DNA from: Holophagales bacterium UBA5704
GTDB lineage: Bacteria; Acidobacteriota; Thermoanaerobaculia; Multivoradales; UBA5704
Direction: 5' to 3'
NCBI GenBank assembly: GCA_002420005.1
Contig: DIHE01000072.1
Span: 1 to 23,763 of the forward strand
Length of the DNA stretch: 23,763 bases
Shown: piece by piece, positions 6,727 to 13,357 of the stretch
Position numbering within the stretch: position 1 is the stretch's first letter
How the letters are laid out: each line of letters begins with the position of its first letter
The notes under the pieces: generated by a model
Database searches by the model: none
What the model saw: the letters and a program-made list of their open reading frames with translations, nothing else
What the model was told of the DNA's origin: nothing
Made by a program: the position numbers and the translations under genes

Positions 6727-8355
6727 ATGAGGGGGGCTGGCGGGCGGCCCGCGGCTGGCTGGCGCCCGCAGTACTGGCTGCTCTCTGTGGCAGTTGCGGT
6801 CCTTTTGTCCGTTGCTGCGACTTGGTGGTGGACCGAACAGAGTGCCTTGGGCTCTCGGGGGCGACTTCTCAGCCTCGCCGCCGGGCGGTTGCCAGACAAC
6901 GTTCGGTTGACGGACCCGCCGGTACCGCGGCTTGGCCGCTGGTGGAGACCCACGTCCAAGGATCGGGCGTTTCTCACCGAGATCGCGCGCATCCGCGCGG
7001 CAGCTCAGCGCGAACCCTCGGCCGACAACCTTCATTCCCTCGGGATTGCCTGCCTGCTGCTGGGAGAGCATCACAGGGCGGTGACCCTCCTGCGGCGCGC
7101 ACACGAAACGACCCCGAGCACGGCAATCGCCATCGATCTCGCCGCCGCGTTGATCGAGCAGGGTCTCCACGCAGAGCGCCCGGACCTGATCGCACAGGCG
7201 ATCGAGGTGCTTCCGGTGCTACCTGGCTCGCCCCCGGCCCCGGCCGTTTACAACCGGGCGCGCGCGCTCGAAATGCTGGGGCTTCGTGAGCGCGCCGCAT
7301 TGGCCTGGCAGGCCTACCTGGTGATCGAAAACTCTTCGCGGTGGGCCAAGGAAGCGCGCCGTAGCCTGCATCTGGTCCGGGAGGCTGGCGCCGCACCCGT
7401 GCAAGCCTCCGAGCCCGTTGAGCGCGAAGTCCTCGAGCGGCTGCTGCCCGCATGGGCAGAGGCTTTCCAGAACGGCCGCGCCAGCGAGGCCGATGGGGCG
7501 CTGCAGCGCGCCACTCGCCTCGCCACAGGGCACGAGGCGTTGCACGGCGACAGTCTGCTCGCCGCGGTCACGAGAAACATCGCGGGTGCGGATCGAGAGC
7601 GGCGGCTCCGCTGGGCGGCGGCTGTCCGCCTGTTTGCCCAGGCTCGCGTTGCGTATCGCCGGCGCGAGCTCGGCGCCTGTGCATCCCTTGCCCGGGAGTC
7701 CGCCGCGCGATTGACAGAGGCCGGAAGCTCGCTTGCCGCCATGGCAGCTCTTACGGCCGGCAGCTGCTCCTACTTGCAGAACAACCTTGTGCAATGCGCC
7801 GCGTGGGTGCGACGAGCGGAGTCGCTGGCCCGCGCCGGAACCCGCCCGTCGCCGATTGCCCGCGGCCAGATCGCCTGGCTCGCCGGGCTCGCAGCACACG
7901 CCGCCGGCGATCCCGCGTCCGCGCTCCGCGAGTACCGAGCTGCGCTCTCTTCCTTCCAGGCGGCACGCGACGAGCCACGGATCGCAATGGTGCGTGCACT
8001 CACCGCGCCTCAGTGGGCCAAGGGTACAAGCTTCGACTTTCGAATCTTGCCATCCCGGGTCACAAGGGGTACCCGATGGACGATGCTGGTGGAGGCGATG
8101 ATCTCGTCGGCCGGATCGCTGCTGAAATCGAGGTCGTGGATGCCCCGGCAGATCTCAAGCGTGAGAGGCCAGGTGTGGATCTTCGACAGGGCGCGCACCA
8201 CGGCCGGATCCGCCAGATCGATCTCGACCCGACCGAGCTGGACCAGCTTCGAGATCTCCCAAAGGACGATTCCCGAGATGCTCCAAGTATCAGCAGAGAG
8301 GAGCTCGCGCTCTTTCGCGGTCAGGGAACCCTGGAGGGCATGGATCACGATGTGA
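6727..8355 (+). CDS. TPR membrane protein truncated by a toxin-antitoxin module
   Basis: The ATG follows GGGAGG (6711-6716) with ten bases between. The N-terminus has one membrane helix (YWLLSVAVAVLLSVAATWWW, about 16-35), then helical TPR-like repeats from about 95 to 425 (LHSLGIACLLLGEHHRAVTL, VYNRARALEMLGLRERAAL, and A..ALREYRAALSSFQAARDE). Only the part to about 8007 (residue about 427, ending MVRALTA) is native. The last 115 or so codons are the antisense strand of the VapC gene at 8010-8372, and they look random. The architecture resembles the N-terminal half of TPR-CHAT proteins, so a C-terminal CHAT peptidase domain was probably lost. That is inference from memory of the family. The frame is open, so a chimeric product could be made. 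Likely co-transcribed with precursor peptide 1. Confidence 0.65.
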   Translation: MRGAGGRPAAGWRPQYWLLSVAVAVLLSVAATWWWTEQSALGSRGRLLSLAAGRLPDNVRLTDPPVPRLGRWWRPTSKDRAFLTEIARIRAAAQREPSADNLHSLGIACLLLGEHHRAVTLLRRAHETTPSTAIAIDLAAALIEQGLHAERPDLIAQAIEVLPVLPGSPPAPAVYNRARALEMLGLRERAALAWQAYLVIENSSRWAKEARRSLHLVREAGAAPVQASEPVEREVLERLLPAWAEAFQNGRASEADGALQRATRLATGHEALHGDSLLAAVTRNIAGADRERRLRWAAAVRLFAQARVAYRRRELGACASLARESAARLTEAGSSLAAMAALTAGSCSYLQNNLVQCAAWVRRAESLARAGTRPSPIARGQIAWLAGLAAHAAGDPASALREYRAALSSFQAARDEPRIAMVRALTAPQWAKGTSFDFRILPSRVTRGTRWTMLVEAMISSAGSLLKSRSWMPRQISSVRGQVWIFDRARTTAGSARSISTRPSWTSFEISQRTIPEMLQVSAERSSRSFAVREPWRAWITM

Positions 8356-8372
8356 GTGTCAAGATTCAGCAT
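8010..8372 (-). CDS. VapC-type toxin, PIN domain RNase
   Basis: The 120-aa protein has the acidic residues of a PIN-domain ribonuclease: D5 in LNLDTHIVI, E39 in VLWEI, D86 and D89 in SSDPADEIIASTSI, and D107 in LVTRDGKI. This is the common 'DPADRLIAATA...LVTRD' type. Its start overlaps the end of the antitoxin gene by 14 bases, so translation is coupled. The product would cleave RNA, often tRNA, when free of antitoxin; the target is not known. The gene's 3' end abuts the broken TPR gene directly. Confidence 0.88.
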   Translation of the reverse strand: MLNLDTHIVIHALQGSLTAKERELLSADTWSISGIVLWEISKLVQLGRVEIDLADPAVVRALSKIHTWPLTLEICRGIHDLDFSSDPADEIIASTSIVHRVPLVTRDGKIRKSKLVPLAH

Positions 8373-8577
8373 CCCACCGCACGCCCGTGGTCAGGAGGTC
8401 GCCATGCACGCGAATCTTGCCCGCAAGGCTCCCGATCAACGAGGCCGACCCGGTCTCGATGGGCACCAGTTTCGCGACCGGCTTACCGTGTTTCGTGATG
8501 ACCATGCCCTCGGGACCCAGCCGGTCCAGGATCGCGAGACACTCTTGCTTGAACTGTGTCGCTCCAATCGTGCTCAT
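8359..8577 (-). CDS. Phd/YefM family antitoxin
   Basis: The 72-aa protein has the Phd pattern: MSTIGATQFKQECLAILDRL (DNA-binding and dimer part), VITKHGKPVAKLVPIE, and a C-terminal tail (SLAGKIRVHGDLLTTGVRWD) that would wrap the toxin. The ATG has no Shine-Dalgarno; TAGACT lies exactly six bases upstream. The module is therefore probably leaderless and autoregulated. The C-terminal half is nearly duplicated in the relic at 4685-4796. Confidence 0.88.
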   Translation of the reverse strand: MSTIGATQFKQECLAILDRLGPEGMVITKHGKPVAKLVPIETGSASLIGSLAGKIRVHGDLLTTGVRWDAES

Positions 8578-8583
8578 GGGGTC

Positions 8584-8592
8584 AGTCTAGCA
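8584..8592 (-). promoter_or_regulatory. leaderless promoter of the Phd/VapC module
   Basis: On the minus strand TGCTAGACT (extended -10) is followed by six bases and the ATG. A possible -35 (TGGACG) lies 17 bases further upstream. The predicted start site is the A of the ATG. Confidence 0.5.
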
Positions 8593-8647
8593 CTGGACAG
8601 AAATTCCGTCCACTTCACATCCTCTTCCTCGGGAGGCGGAGGACGGG

Positions 8648-8677
8648 TTGAGCCGCGAGAGCGTGAAGAGGTACGAT
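8648..8677 (+). promoter_or_regulatory. promoter of the Uma2 gene
   Basis: TTGAGC (8648-8653) and TACGAT (8672-8677) have an 18-base spacer, and the -10 box ends seven bases before the ATG. The mRNA would be leaderless or carry a one-base leader. It diverges from the Phd promoter. Confidence 0.4.
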
Positions 8678-8684
8678 ACAGGGC

Positions 8685-9386
8685 ATGGCGTTGCGGCACG
8701 AGACGGTCTACGAGGATGATCCGGAGAGCCTGCGCATCCCGGCCTACGCCCATACGTTCGAAGGCTTCTGGCGCTGGGTCGACTCCGATGCGTTCCCCGT
8801 GGCCGGGCGCATCGACTTCCTGGGAGGGGAGATCGAAGCGGACATGAGCCCGGAAGACGGGTACACCCATGGTGCCTTGAAGGTGGAGGTCGTGCGGACT
8901 TTGGGGAGCCTGATCATCGACACGGACCTCGGCGACGTGCAGGCCGACAGCACCCGGTTCCGGTCGCCGTTCGCCGCCGTCACCACCGAGCCCGACGTGA
9001 TCACCATTTTCCGCGAGTCGGTCGAAAGCGGGCTCGTGCGGCTCGTGCCTTCCCGCCGACGCAAAGGAGAGGCGAGCGTCCTCGCCTTCGAAGGAGCAGT
9101 TGACCTGATCGTCGAGATTGTCAGCAACAGCTCGGTCGGCAAAGACTTGAAGCGTCTGCCGCCGTTCTACGCCCGCGCCGGAGTCTGCGAGCTCTGGCTC
9201 CTGGATGCCCGCAAACCTGACATCCGTTTCGATGTCCTCACTCTGGAGGACGGCGCGTACGCCCCGGTTGCTCCGGACGGCGACGGCTGGCGCCATTCCC
9301 CCCGCCTCGGCCGGGCTTTCCGCCTTCAGCGGTTCCACCAGCCGCCGTTCCCCTGGCGGTACCGGCTGGAGCACCGGGTCGCCTGA
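8685..9386 (+). CDS. Uma2 family (DUF820) PD-(D/E)XK endonuclease-like protein
   Basis: The 233-aa protein has the Uma2/DUF820 pattern: FEGFWRWV, GRIDFLGGEIEADMSPEDGY (the E-x-hydrophobic strand and 'MSP' turn), HGALKVEV, TTEPDVITI, then DLIVEIVSNSSVGKDLKRL, and YARAGVCELWLLDARKPDI, the hallmark 'Y...GVxEYWLVD' ending. These give the D-x(n)-E-x-V/K arrangement of a restriction-like nuclease core. Length is normal to slightly long. The biological role of the family is not settled; members are abundant in genomes rich in mobile DNA. It is single and convergent with the AbrB/VapC pair, and starts next to a TACGAT -10 box without a Shine-Dalgarno. Confidence 0.88.
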   Translation: MALRHETVYEDDPESLRIPAYAHTFEGFWRWVDSDAFPVAGRIDFLGGEIEADMSPEDGYTHGALKVEVVRTLGSLIIDTDLGDVQADSTRFRSPFAAVTTEPDVITIFRESVESGLVRLVPSRRRKGEASVLAFEGAVDLIVEIVSNSSVGKDLKRLPPFYARAGVCELWLLDARKPDIRFDVLTLEDGAYAPVAPDGDGWRHSPRLGRAFRLQRFHQPPFPWRYRLEHRVA

Positions 9387-9435
9387 CCGGGGATGATGCC
9401 CGGGCGATGAGGCCTCGGCTCACCTTCCCGGGACC

Positions 9436-9816
9436 TCAGATCCTCTCAGCGCCGGGCTGCTTCCCCAGCGCACGATCGAATGTTCCGAGCGGAGTGTGGC
9501 CTGCCTTCCGCGCAATTTCGAGCACGAGGCAGTCAGAAAATCCCACCTTCGGGTGTGCGCGAAAGATCGCCAGAGCCGCGGCCACCACATCAGGCTCCTG
9601 AAGCACCACCACCTCGTGATCGAGGAGAGCTTCGACCGCCGCGACCAGTTGAGCATGTGGAACCAGATAGACAGCCTTCAGAACCCACACACACTCGACC
9701 AGGACGACATGCGACACCCACGCCCCCGACGCAACGTACTCCTCCGCAGCCGTGACCTGGCCGGGGTCATCGCCGCTGACGAGACGTACGAGAACGTTCG
9801 TGTCAACGGCGCGCAT
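9436..9816 (-). CDS. VapC-type toxin, PIN domain RNase (second module)
   Basis: The start at the ATG for MRAVDTNVLVRLV gives 126 aa; a longer frame to 9945 would overlap the antitoxin and lacks homology. PIN catalytic acids are in place: D5 (VDTNVLV), E41 (VLVECVWVL), D95 (VGFSDCLVLEIARKAG) and D114 (LGTFDRAL). The 'VDTNVLVRLV..DDPGQ' opening is that of the VapC group normally paired with AbrB/MazE-type antitoxins, and that partner lies directly upstream with a 14-base overlap. It is not close to the VapC at 8010 except in the motifs, so the two modules are independent acquisitions rather than duplicates. Confidence 0.9.
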   Translation of the reverse strand: MRAVDTNVLVRLVSGDDPGQVTAAEEYVASGAWVSHVVLVECVWVLKAVYLVPHAQLVAAVEALLDHEVVVLQEPDVVAAALAIFRAHPKVGFSDCLVLEIARKAGHTPLGTFDRALGKQPGAERI

Positions 9817-10066
9817 GTCTGGCTCGCACGCTGTCCTCGATTCCCTTCTTGAGGTCCTCCAGGCTGCGAGCCTCCGGGGGTCTACCAGGGAAGAGAGCTG
9901 CGCGAACATCGGCGAAGCTGTGCTTACCAATCCGCCGCACGACAACGGTGTCTCCCTCGGCCTCCCACTGGATCGTCGTCCCGGGACTCACCCCCAGGCG
10001 CCGACGCACCTCCAGAGGAACCGAGATCTGTCCTTGGGACGTGACGCGAGAGGTGGCAATCTTCAT
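9803..10066 (-). CDS. AbrB/MazE/SpoVT-type antitoxin
   Basis: The 87-aa protein has a swapped-hairpin AbrB domain: MKIATSRVTSQGQISVPLEV, RRRLGVSPGTTIQWEAEGD, TVVVRRI (residues 1-47). The C-terminal tail, rich in charged residues (SFADVRAALF..., LEDLKKGIEDSVRARHARR), would bind the toxin. The frame is open far upstream into the 63-bp repeat array, but the promoter 1-2 bases before this ATG and the domain start both mark 10066 as the true start. It should repress its own operon through the palindromes at 10077-10101. Confidence 0.9.
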   Translation of the reverse strand: MKIATSRVTSQGQISVPLEVRRRLGVSPGTTIQWEAEGDTVVVRRIGKHSFADVRAALFPGRPPEARSLEDLKKGIEDSVRARHARR

Positions 10067-10073
10067 GAAAGCC

Positions 10074-10102
10074 AAGTTACCCTGGTAATGACAAGGTGTC
10101 AA
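10074..10102 (-). promoter_or_regulatory. Promoter and twin-palindrome operator of the AbrB/VapC module
   Basis: On the minus strand TTGACA (10097-10102) and TAACTT (10074-10079) are 17 bases apart, and the -10 box ends seven bases before the ATG. Two perfect palindromes overlap this promoter: TTACC-CT-GGTAA (10077-10088) and TGACA-AGG-TGTCA (10089-10101). This is a good candidate for antitoxin autoregulation and for a leaderless mRNA. Confidence 0.6.
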
Positions 10103-10104
10103 GA

Positions 10105-11330
10105 AGGTTCCCGGCAGGCCGGATGTCCCCGGCTGATCGGCCGCCGGCCTTACCGCGCGACCCGATGGAGGCATCCCCTCTCGCGTAGCTCTCAGGAGGG
10201 GACCCGGCGGGCTCGTCTCGGTGGCTTCCCGAGTCGGCACATCCCGAGATACTCTCAGAACGGCGGCGGACGGGATCTCCACGGCCGCCGACGGAGGCTG
10301 CGCCTCTCGAGAGATTCCGAGGAGATCGGCAGATGAGGTCACCTCGGCCGCTTCCGGGGGCAGCACTTCGCGAGACGTCGCCAGGAAATCCGCTGACGGG
10401 CTCATCACCGAGGCTTCCGGAGTCTGCACAGCCCGAGACGTGTTCAGGACAGGAGCGGCCGGGGTCTCCACATCCGTCGACGGAAGCAGCCCTTTCTGCG
10501 AAGCTTCCGGAAGATCAGCGGACGGGCTCACTCCGGACGCTTCCAGCGCCGGCCTGTCCCGGGATGTCTCTGGAGATCAGCTCGCCAGGCTGCCCCATCT
10601 GCCGATGGAGTCAGGGTTTCCCGAGACGTGTGGAGGCGATCGGCGGACGGGACCACCCCATCGGCCGAGGGCGTCGGCACGTCCCGAGACATCGCCAGGA
10701 GAGAAGCTGCCGGGCTCACCGCGGAAGCTTCCGCGGTCGGCACGTCCCGGGAAATCCTCGGATCGTCAGAAGACAGGCTCTCCGCATCGGCGGACGGGAA
10801 GGGCATTCCCCGGGAAGCCCTCGAACGATCGGCGGACGGGATCACCTCGGAAGCTTCCGGAGACAGCTCCTCCCGAGACGCTGCGAGGAGACCTGTGGAC
10901 GGGCTCACCTCGGTGGCTGATGGAGTCGGCAGATCCCGGGAAGCTCTCCGAGATCCGTGGACGGGATGACCTCGGAAGCGGAGGGGACCAGCATCTCGCG
11001 AGACCTTCCGAGGAGAGAAGCCGGCGGATCGACCCTGGAAGCAGCCGGCGTCAACGCTTCCCCGGAAGCTCTGAGGCGATGAGCGGATCGGCGGATCACG
11101 GCAGCTTCCGGAGAGCGCCCGTTTGTAGAGGTCGAGAGACGATCCGCGGACGGGCTCACCACGGCCGCCGGCGGAGGCTTCGTTTCCCGAGCCGCTCCGA
11201 GGAGAGCGGTAGAGGGTCTGACCGCAGCGACGGCCGGAGGGACCACGGTCGCGGAAGCTTGCAGGCGATGAACCGATCGGCGGACGATGTCGGTTTCCGG
11301 GGCGTGGTCTGCGGGATCTCGGGGAACGGC
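10105..11330. repeat. Degenerate tandem array, about 19 units of about 63 bp
   Basis: Between the AbrB promoter and the coiled-coil gene the DNA is an array. The best-kept unit parts are GATCGGCGGACGGG, then CTCACCTCGG, the palindromic GGAAGCTTCCGG, and TCCCGAGACG. Anchors for the first part occur near 10137, 10203, 10264, 10326, 10391, 10454, 10517, 10579, 10639, 10703, 10766, 10829, 10892, 10953, 11018, 11080, 11141, 11204 and 11270, a mean of about 63 bases. Individual units vary from about 60 to 66, so the reading frame shifts along the array. A 21-residue SRDxxxRSADGxTxEASGxGT pattern moves from one plus frame to another, and a mirror pattern is open on the minus strand. I see no start signal for a protein and treat the array as non-coding. 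No gene is called in 10103-11392. Confidence 0.75.
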
Positions 11331-11392
11331 GGGGGGAAAAGAGGCGGGGACGTCAGGGGCACGTCCCCGGAGAGGAAGAACAAGGCAGAGAG

Positions 11393-11788
11393 CTACTCGG
11401 GATCGGATGCGGCGGTGGGCTCCGCGGCGGGCTTCGCCGGCTTCGCGGTCTCGCCGATGGCCTTGCGGGGCCGGCCGCGGAACGGCTTCAGACCGAAATC
11501 GGTGAGCTTCTCGGCCCGGATACCGTAGTGCTGCTTGACCGCCAGCTGCAGCACGGTCGCCATCCGCTCCCCTTCGACCAGAAGGCCCTGGAGCTGCTGG
11601 CTGGCCTCCTGCTTGCGCGCCGCGTAGGCGGCCTGCCGATTGGCAGCGTCCTGCAGCTGGCCGAAGAGCTCCTCGAACCGCAAGCGGCTCGGCTCCAGGT
11701 GGTCGAGCTCCCCACGGTTCTCGGTCATCCGGGCCAGCAGCCTCTGCAACCGCCCCACCCGCCCCCGCACCGTCGTCTCTTTCGTCAT
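11393..11788 (-). CDS. Hypothetical coiled-coil protein with basic RGRPRK tail
   Basis: The 131-aa product starts at the ATG for MTKETTVRGRVG, preceded by AAGGAG nine bases upstream; the frame extends to 11914 but without a better signal. The middle (about 10-95) is strongly helical and heptad-like (RLQRLLARMTENRGELDHLE, RFEELFGQLQDAANRQAAYA). The segment KQHYGIRAEKLTDFGLKPFR precedes a GRPRKA motif that resembles an AT-hook, then an Ala/Pro/Lys tail. I do not recognise a named family. The AT-hook-like GRPRK suggests DNA contact, and the tandem array lies directly downstream, but a link is only inference. It has its own strong promoter with a long palindrome (11921-11963). Confidence 0.75.
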   Translation of the reverse strand: MTKETTVRGRVGRLQRLLARMTENRGELDHLEPSRLRFEELFGQLQDAANRQAAYAARKQEASQQLQGLLVEGERMATVLQLAVKQHYGIRAEKLTDFGLKPFRGRPRKAIGETAKPAKPAAEPTAASDPE

Positions 11789-11920
11789 GGTCCTTCTCCT
11801 TTCAAGTCTGGGCCCTGGGGGCCCGTTGAAGCTCCGGAACCGGGAATCGGCGCCGGAGGCCGGGGCTCCCGAACCGCCCACCATCCCAGGTGGAGGCCCG
11901 AACGCCCCATGCATGCAGAT

Positions 11921-11963
11921 ATGGTAGACTCATGCGGAATGTATGTCAAGTACCTTGACATAC
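11921..11963 (-). promoter_or_regulatory. Promoter with 23-bp perfect palindromic operator
   Basis: GTATGTCAAG-TAC-CTTGACATAC (11941-11963) is a perfect inverted repeat with ten-base arms. Its minus-strand TTGACA (11944-11949) is followed after 17 bases by TACCAT (11921-11926), a good promoter for the gene at 11788 with a leader of about 125 nt. The other arm gives TTGACA on the plus strand but with no matching -10. A dimeric regulator bound here would cover the -35 box. The rest of the 11789-12049 gap shows only the LanC start region. Confidence 0.55.
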
Positions 11964-12037
11964 GAAGTTGCATTCGCCCGTCGCATGTGCATGGAAGGGA
12001 CCCCGGGCGGGCACCTCACGGTCTCGCCGATTTGCGG

Positions 12038-12043
12038 CACAAT
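12038..12043 (+). promoter_or_regulatory. possible -10 element of the LanC-like gene
   Basis: CACAAT lies exactly six bases before the ATG at 12050, and no Shine-Dalgarno is present. It fits the leaderless pattern of other genes here, but the hexamer is imperfect and there is no clear -35. Confidence 0.3.
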
Positions 12044-12049
12044 GCGCGG

Positions 12050-13300
12050 ATGATCTGGCAACCCCTTCTCGAAGGCGATCCGGCCCGGCGCGCTCTGCAG
12101 GCGGTGGAGGACATCGCGCGGGCTCTCGAAGACTTCACGCCGCCGGTGGACGATCAGCGGCTCCCCTCCCTGGCCGGCGGCGCGGCCGGCGAAGCCCTCT
12201 TTCATGCCTATCTGGCTCTGCACACCGGCGATGAGCAGCCGGCCGAGCGCGCTGCGGAGCGTCTCGATACGGCGGTGGAGGGGGTTGCCACCATCATCAT
12301 GCCGCCCGGGCTCTATAGCGGCTTCCCCGGCGTCGCCTGGGTTGCCGAGCATCTCCAGACGCGCCTCTTCGAGCCGGATCCCGAGAGCGGCGATCCGTAC
12401 TTGGAGATCGACGAGGCGCTTCTGACCTTCGTGGGCACCCTCACCACGGCGGACGAGTACGACCTGATCGGCGGGGTCACCGGGCTGGGCGTCTACGCCC
12501 GCGAACGGCTCGCGTCGCCGTCCGGTGCCCTGCTCCTGGAGCGCGTGGTCGACCACCTGGCCACGCAGGCGGAGACCGGCCCCGACGGCACGACCTGGTT
12601 CACCCCCCCGCACCGGCTCCCCGAGTGGCAGCGCGAGATCCACCCCCAGGGCCTCTACAACCTCGGCGTCGCCCACGGCATCCCGGCGGTCCTCGCGCTC
12701 CTCGCCATCGCTTGCAGAGCCGGTGTCGCGGCCGACCGGGCGCGACCTTTACTCGACGGGGCCGTGCGCTGGCTGCTCGCCCGGCAATTGCCGGCCGGAA
12801 CCGCCTCGTGCTTCGGCACCGTGGCGGTGGCCGGTGGAGAGCCTTCGCCGTCCCGCCTGGCCTGGTGCTATGGCGACCCGGGCATCGCCGCCACGTTGCT
12901 GGTGGCCGCGCAGGCGGCCGGCGAGCCCGCGTGGGAGGCGAAGGCGCTGGAGATCGCGCGCCACGCCGCCCGCCGCGCACCCGAGCAGTCGTTCGTCCGC
13001 GACGCCGGGATCTGCCATGGCGCCGCCGGCCTCGCTCATCTCTTCAATCGTTTCTGGCAGGCGAGCGGCGAAGCGGTCTTCCGCGACGCAGCCGTCGCGT
13101 GGATCGAACGCACCCTGGCCTTCCAGGTCCCCGGCGAGGGAATCGCCGGCTTTTCCGCCTGGCACGCTCAGTCGGGCCAGCAAGGCCGGTGGGTGGCCGA
13201 GCCGGGTCTGCTCGAAGGCGCCACCGGTGTCGGGCTGGTCCTTCTGGCCGCCGTCTCGGCCGTGGAGCCGGAGTGGGACCGCATCCTTCTCGTGTCTTGA
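12050..13300 (+). CDS. LanC-like lanthionine synthetase (cyclase)
   Basis: The 416-aa protein is the size of a stand-alone LanC. All residues of the LanC active site are visible: H209 in LGVAHGIPAV, C273 in LAWCYGDPGIA, and C322-H323 in GICHGAAGLAHLF. In NisC the equivalent Cys, Cys and His hold the zinc and the other His is catalytic. The alpha/alpha-barrel repeats also fit (GLYSGFPGVAWVAEHL, DLIGGVTGLGVYA, GLLEGATGVGLVLLA). The enzyme adds Cys thiols to dehydroalanine or dehydrobutyrine to form thioether rings. A dehydratase (LanB or LanM-type) is needed and is absent from the window. The next gene, 57 bases downstream, encodes a Cys-rich precursor peptide. The start has no Shine-Dalgarno; a longer frame upstream has no homology. 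Confident on family, less on its substrate. Confidence 0.9.
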   Translation: MIWQPLLEGDPARRALQAVEDIARALEDFTPPVDDQRLPSLAGGAAGEALFHAYLALHTGDEQPAERAAERLDTAVEGVATIIMPPGLYSGFPGVAWVAEHLQTRLFEPDPESGDPYLEIDEALLTFVGTLTTADEYDLIGGVTGLGVYARERLASPSGALLLERVVDHLATQAETGPDGTTWFTPPHRLPEWQREIHPQGLYNLGVAHGIPAVLALLAIACRAGVAADRARPLLDGAVRWLLARQLPAGTASCFGTVAVAGGEPSPSRLAWCYGDPGIAATLLVAAQAAGEPAWEAKALEIARHAARRAPEQSFVRDAGICHGAAGLAHLFNRFWQASGEAVFRDAAVAWIERTLAFQVPGEGIAGFSAWHAQSGQQGRWVAEPGLLEGATGVGLVLLAAVSAVEPEWDRILLVS

Positions 13301-13325
13301 CAACCCGGAAACGCTCCCCTAGCCT
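13297..13325 (+). promoter_or_regulatory. Promoter of precursor peptide 2
   Basis: TTGACA (13297-13302) and TAGCCT (13320-13325) with a 17-base spacer overlap the stop codon of the LanC gene. The peptide can thus be expressed independently of the cyclase at high level. The start would be near 13332. Confidence 0.55.
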
Positions 13326-13357
13326 GCTGCCACCGCAGAACCACAAGGGGGACCACC

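Noticed and set aside
8008..8355. C-terminal domain of the TPR protein
   Set aside because: The tail is the antisense strand of the VapC gene and has no recognisable domain.
9817..9945. Longer N-terminus of the second VapC toxin
   Set aside because: The extra residues are antisense-like, overlap the antitoxin coding region, and the PIN domain begins at MRAVDTNV.
10105..11330. CRISPR array
   Set aside because: Units are contiguous and degenerate along their full length, with no alternation of constant repeats and unique spacers, and there is no cas gene.
10221..11528. 435-codon plus-strand frame as a protein gene
   Set aside because: It runs through the tandem array, where the 21-residue pattern jumps between frames, then through the antisense of the coiled-coil gene. 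No ribosome binding site is present.
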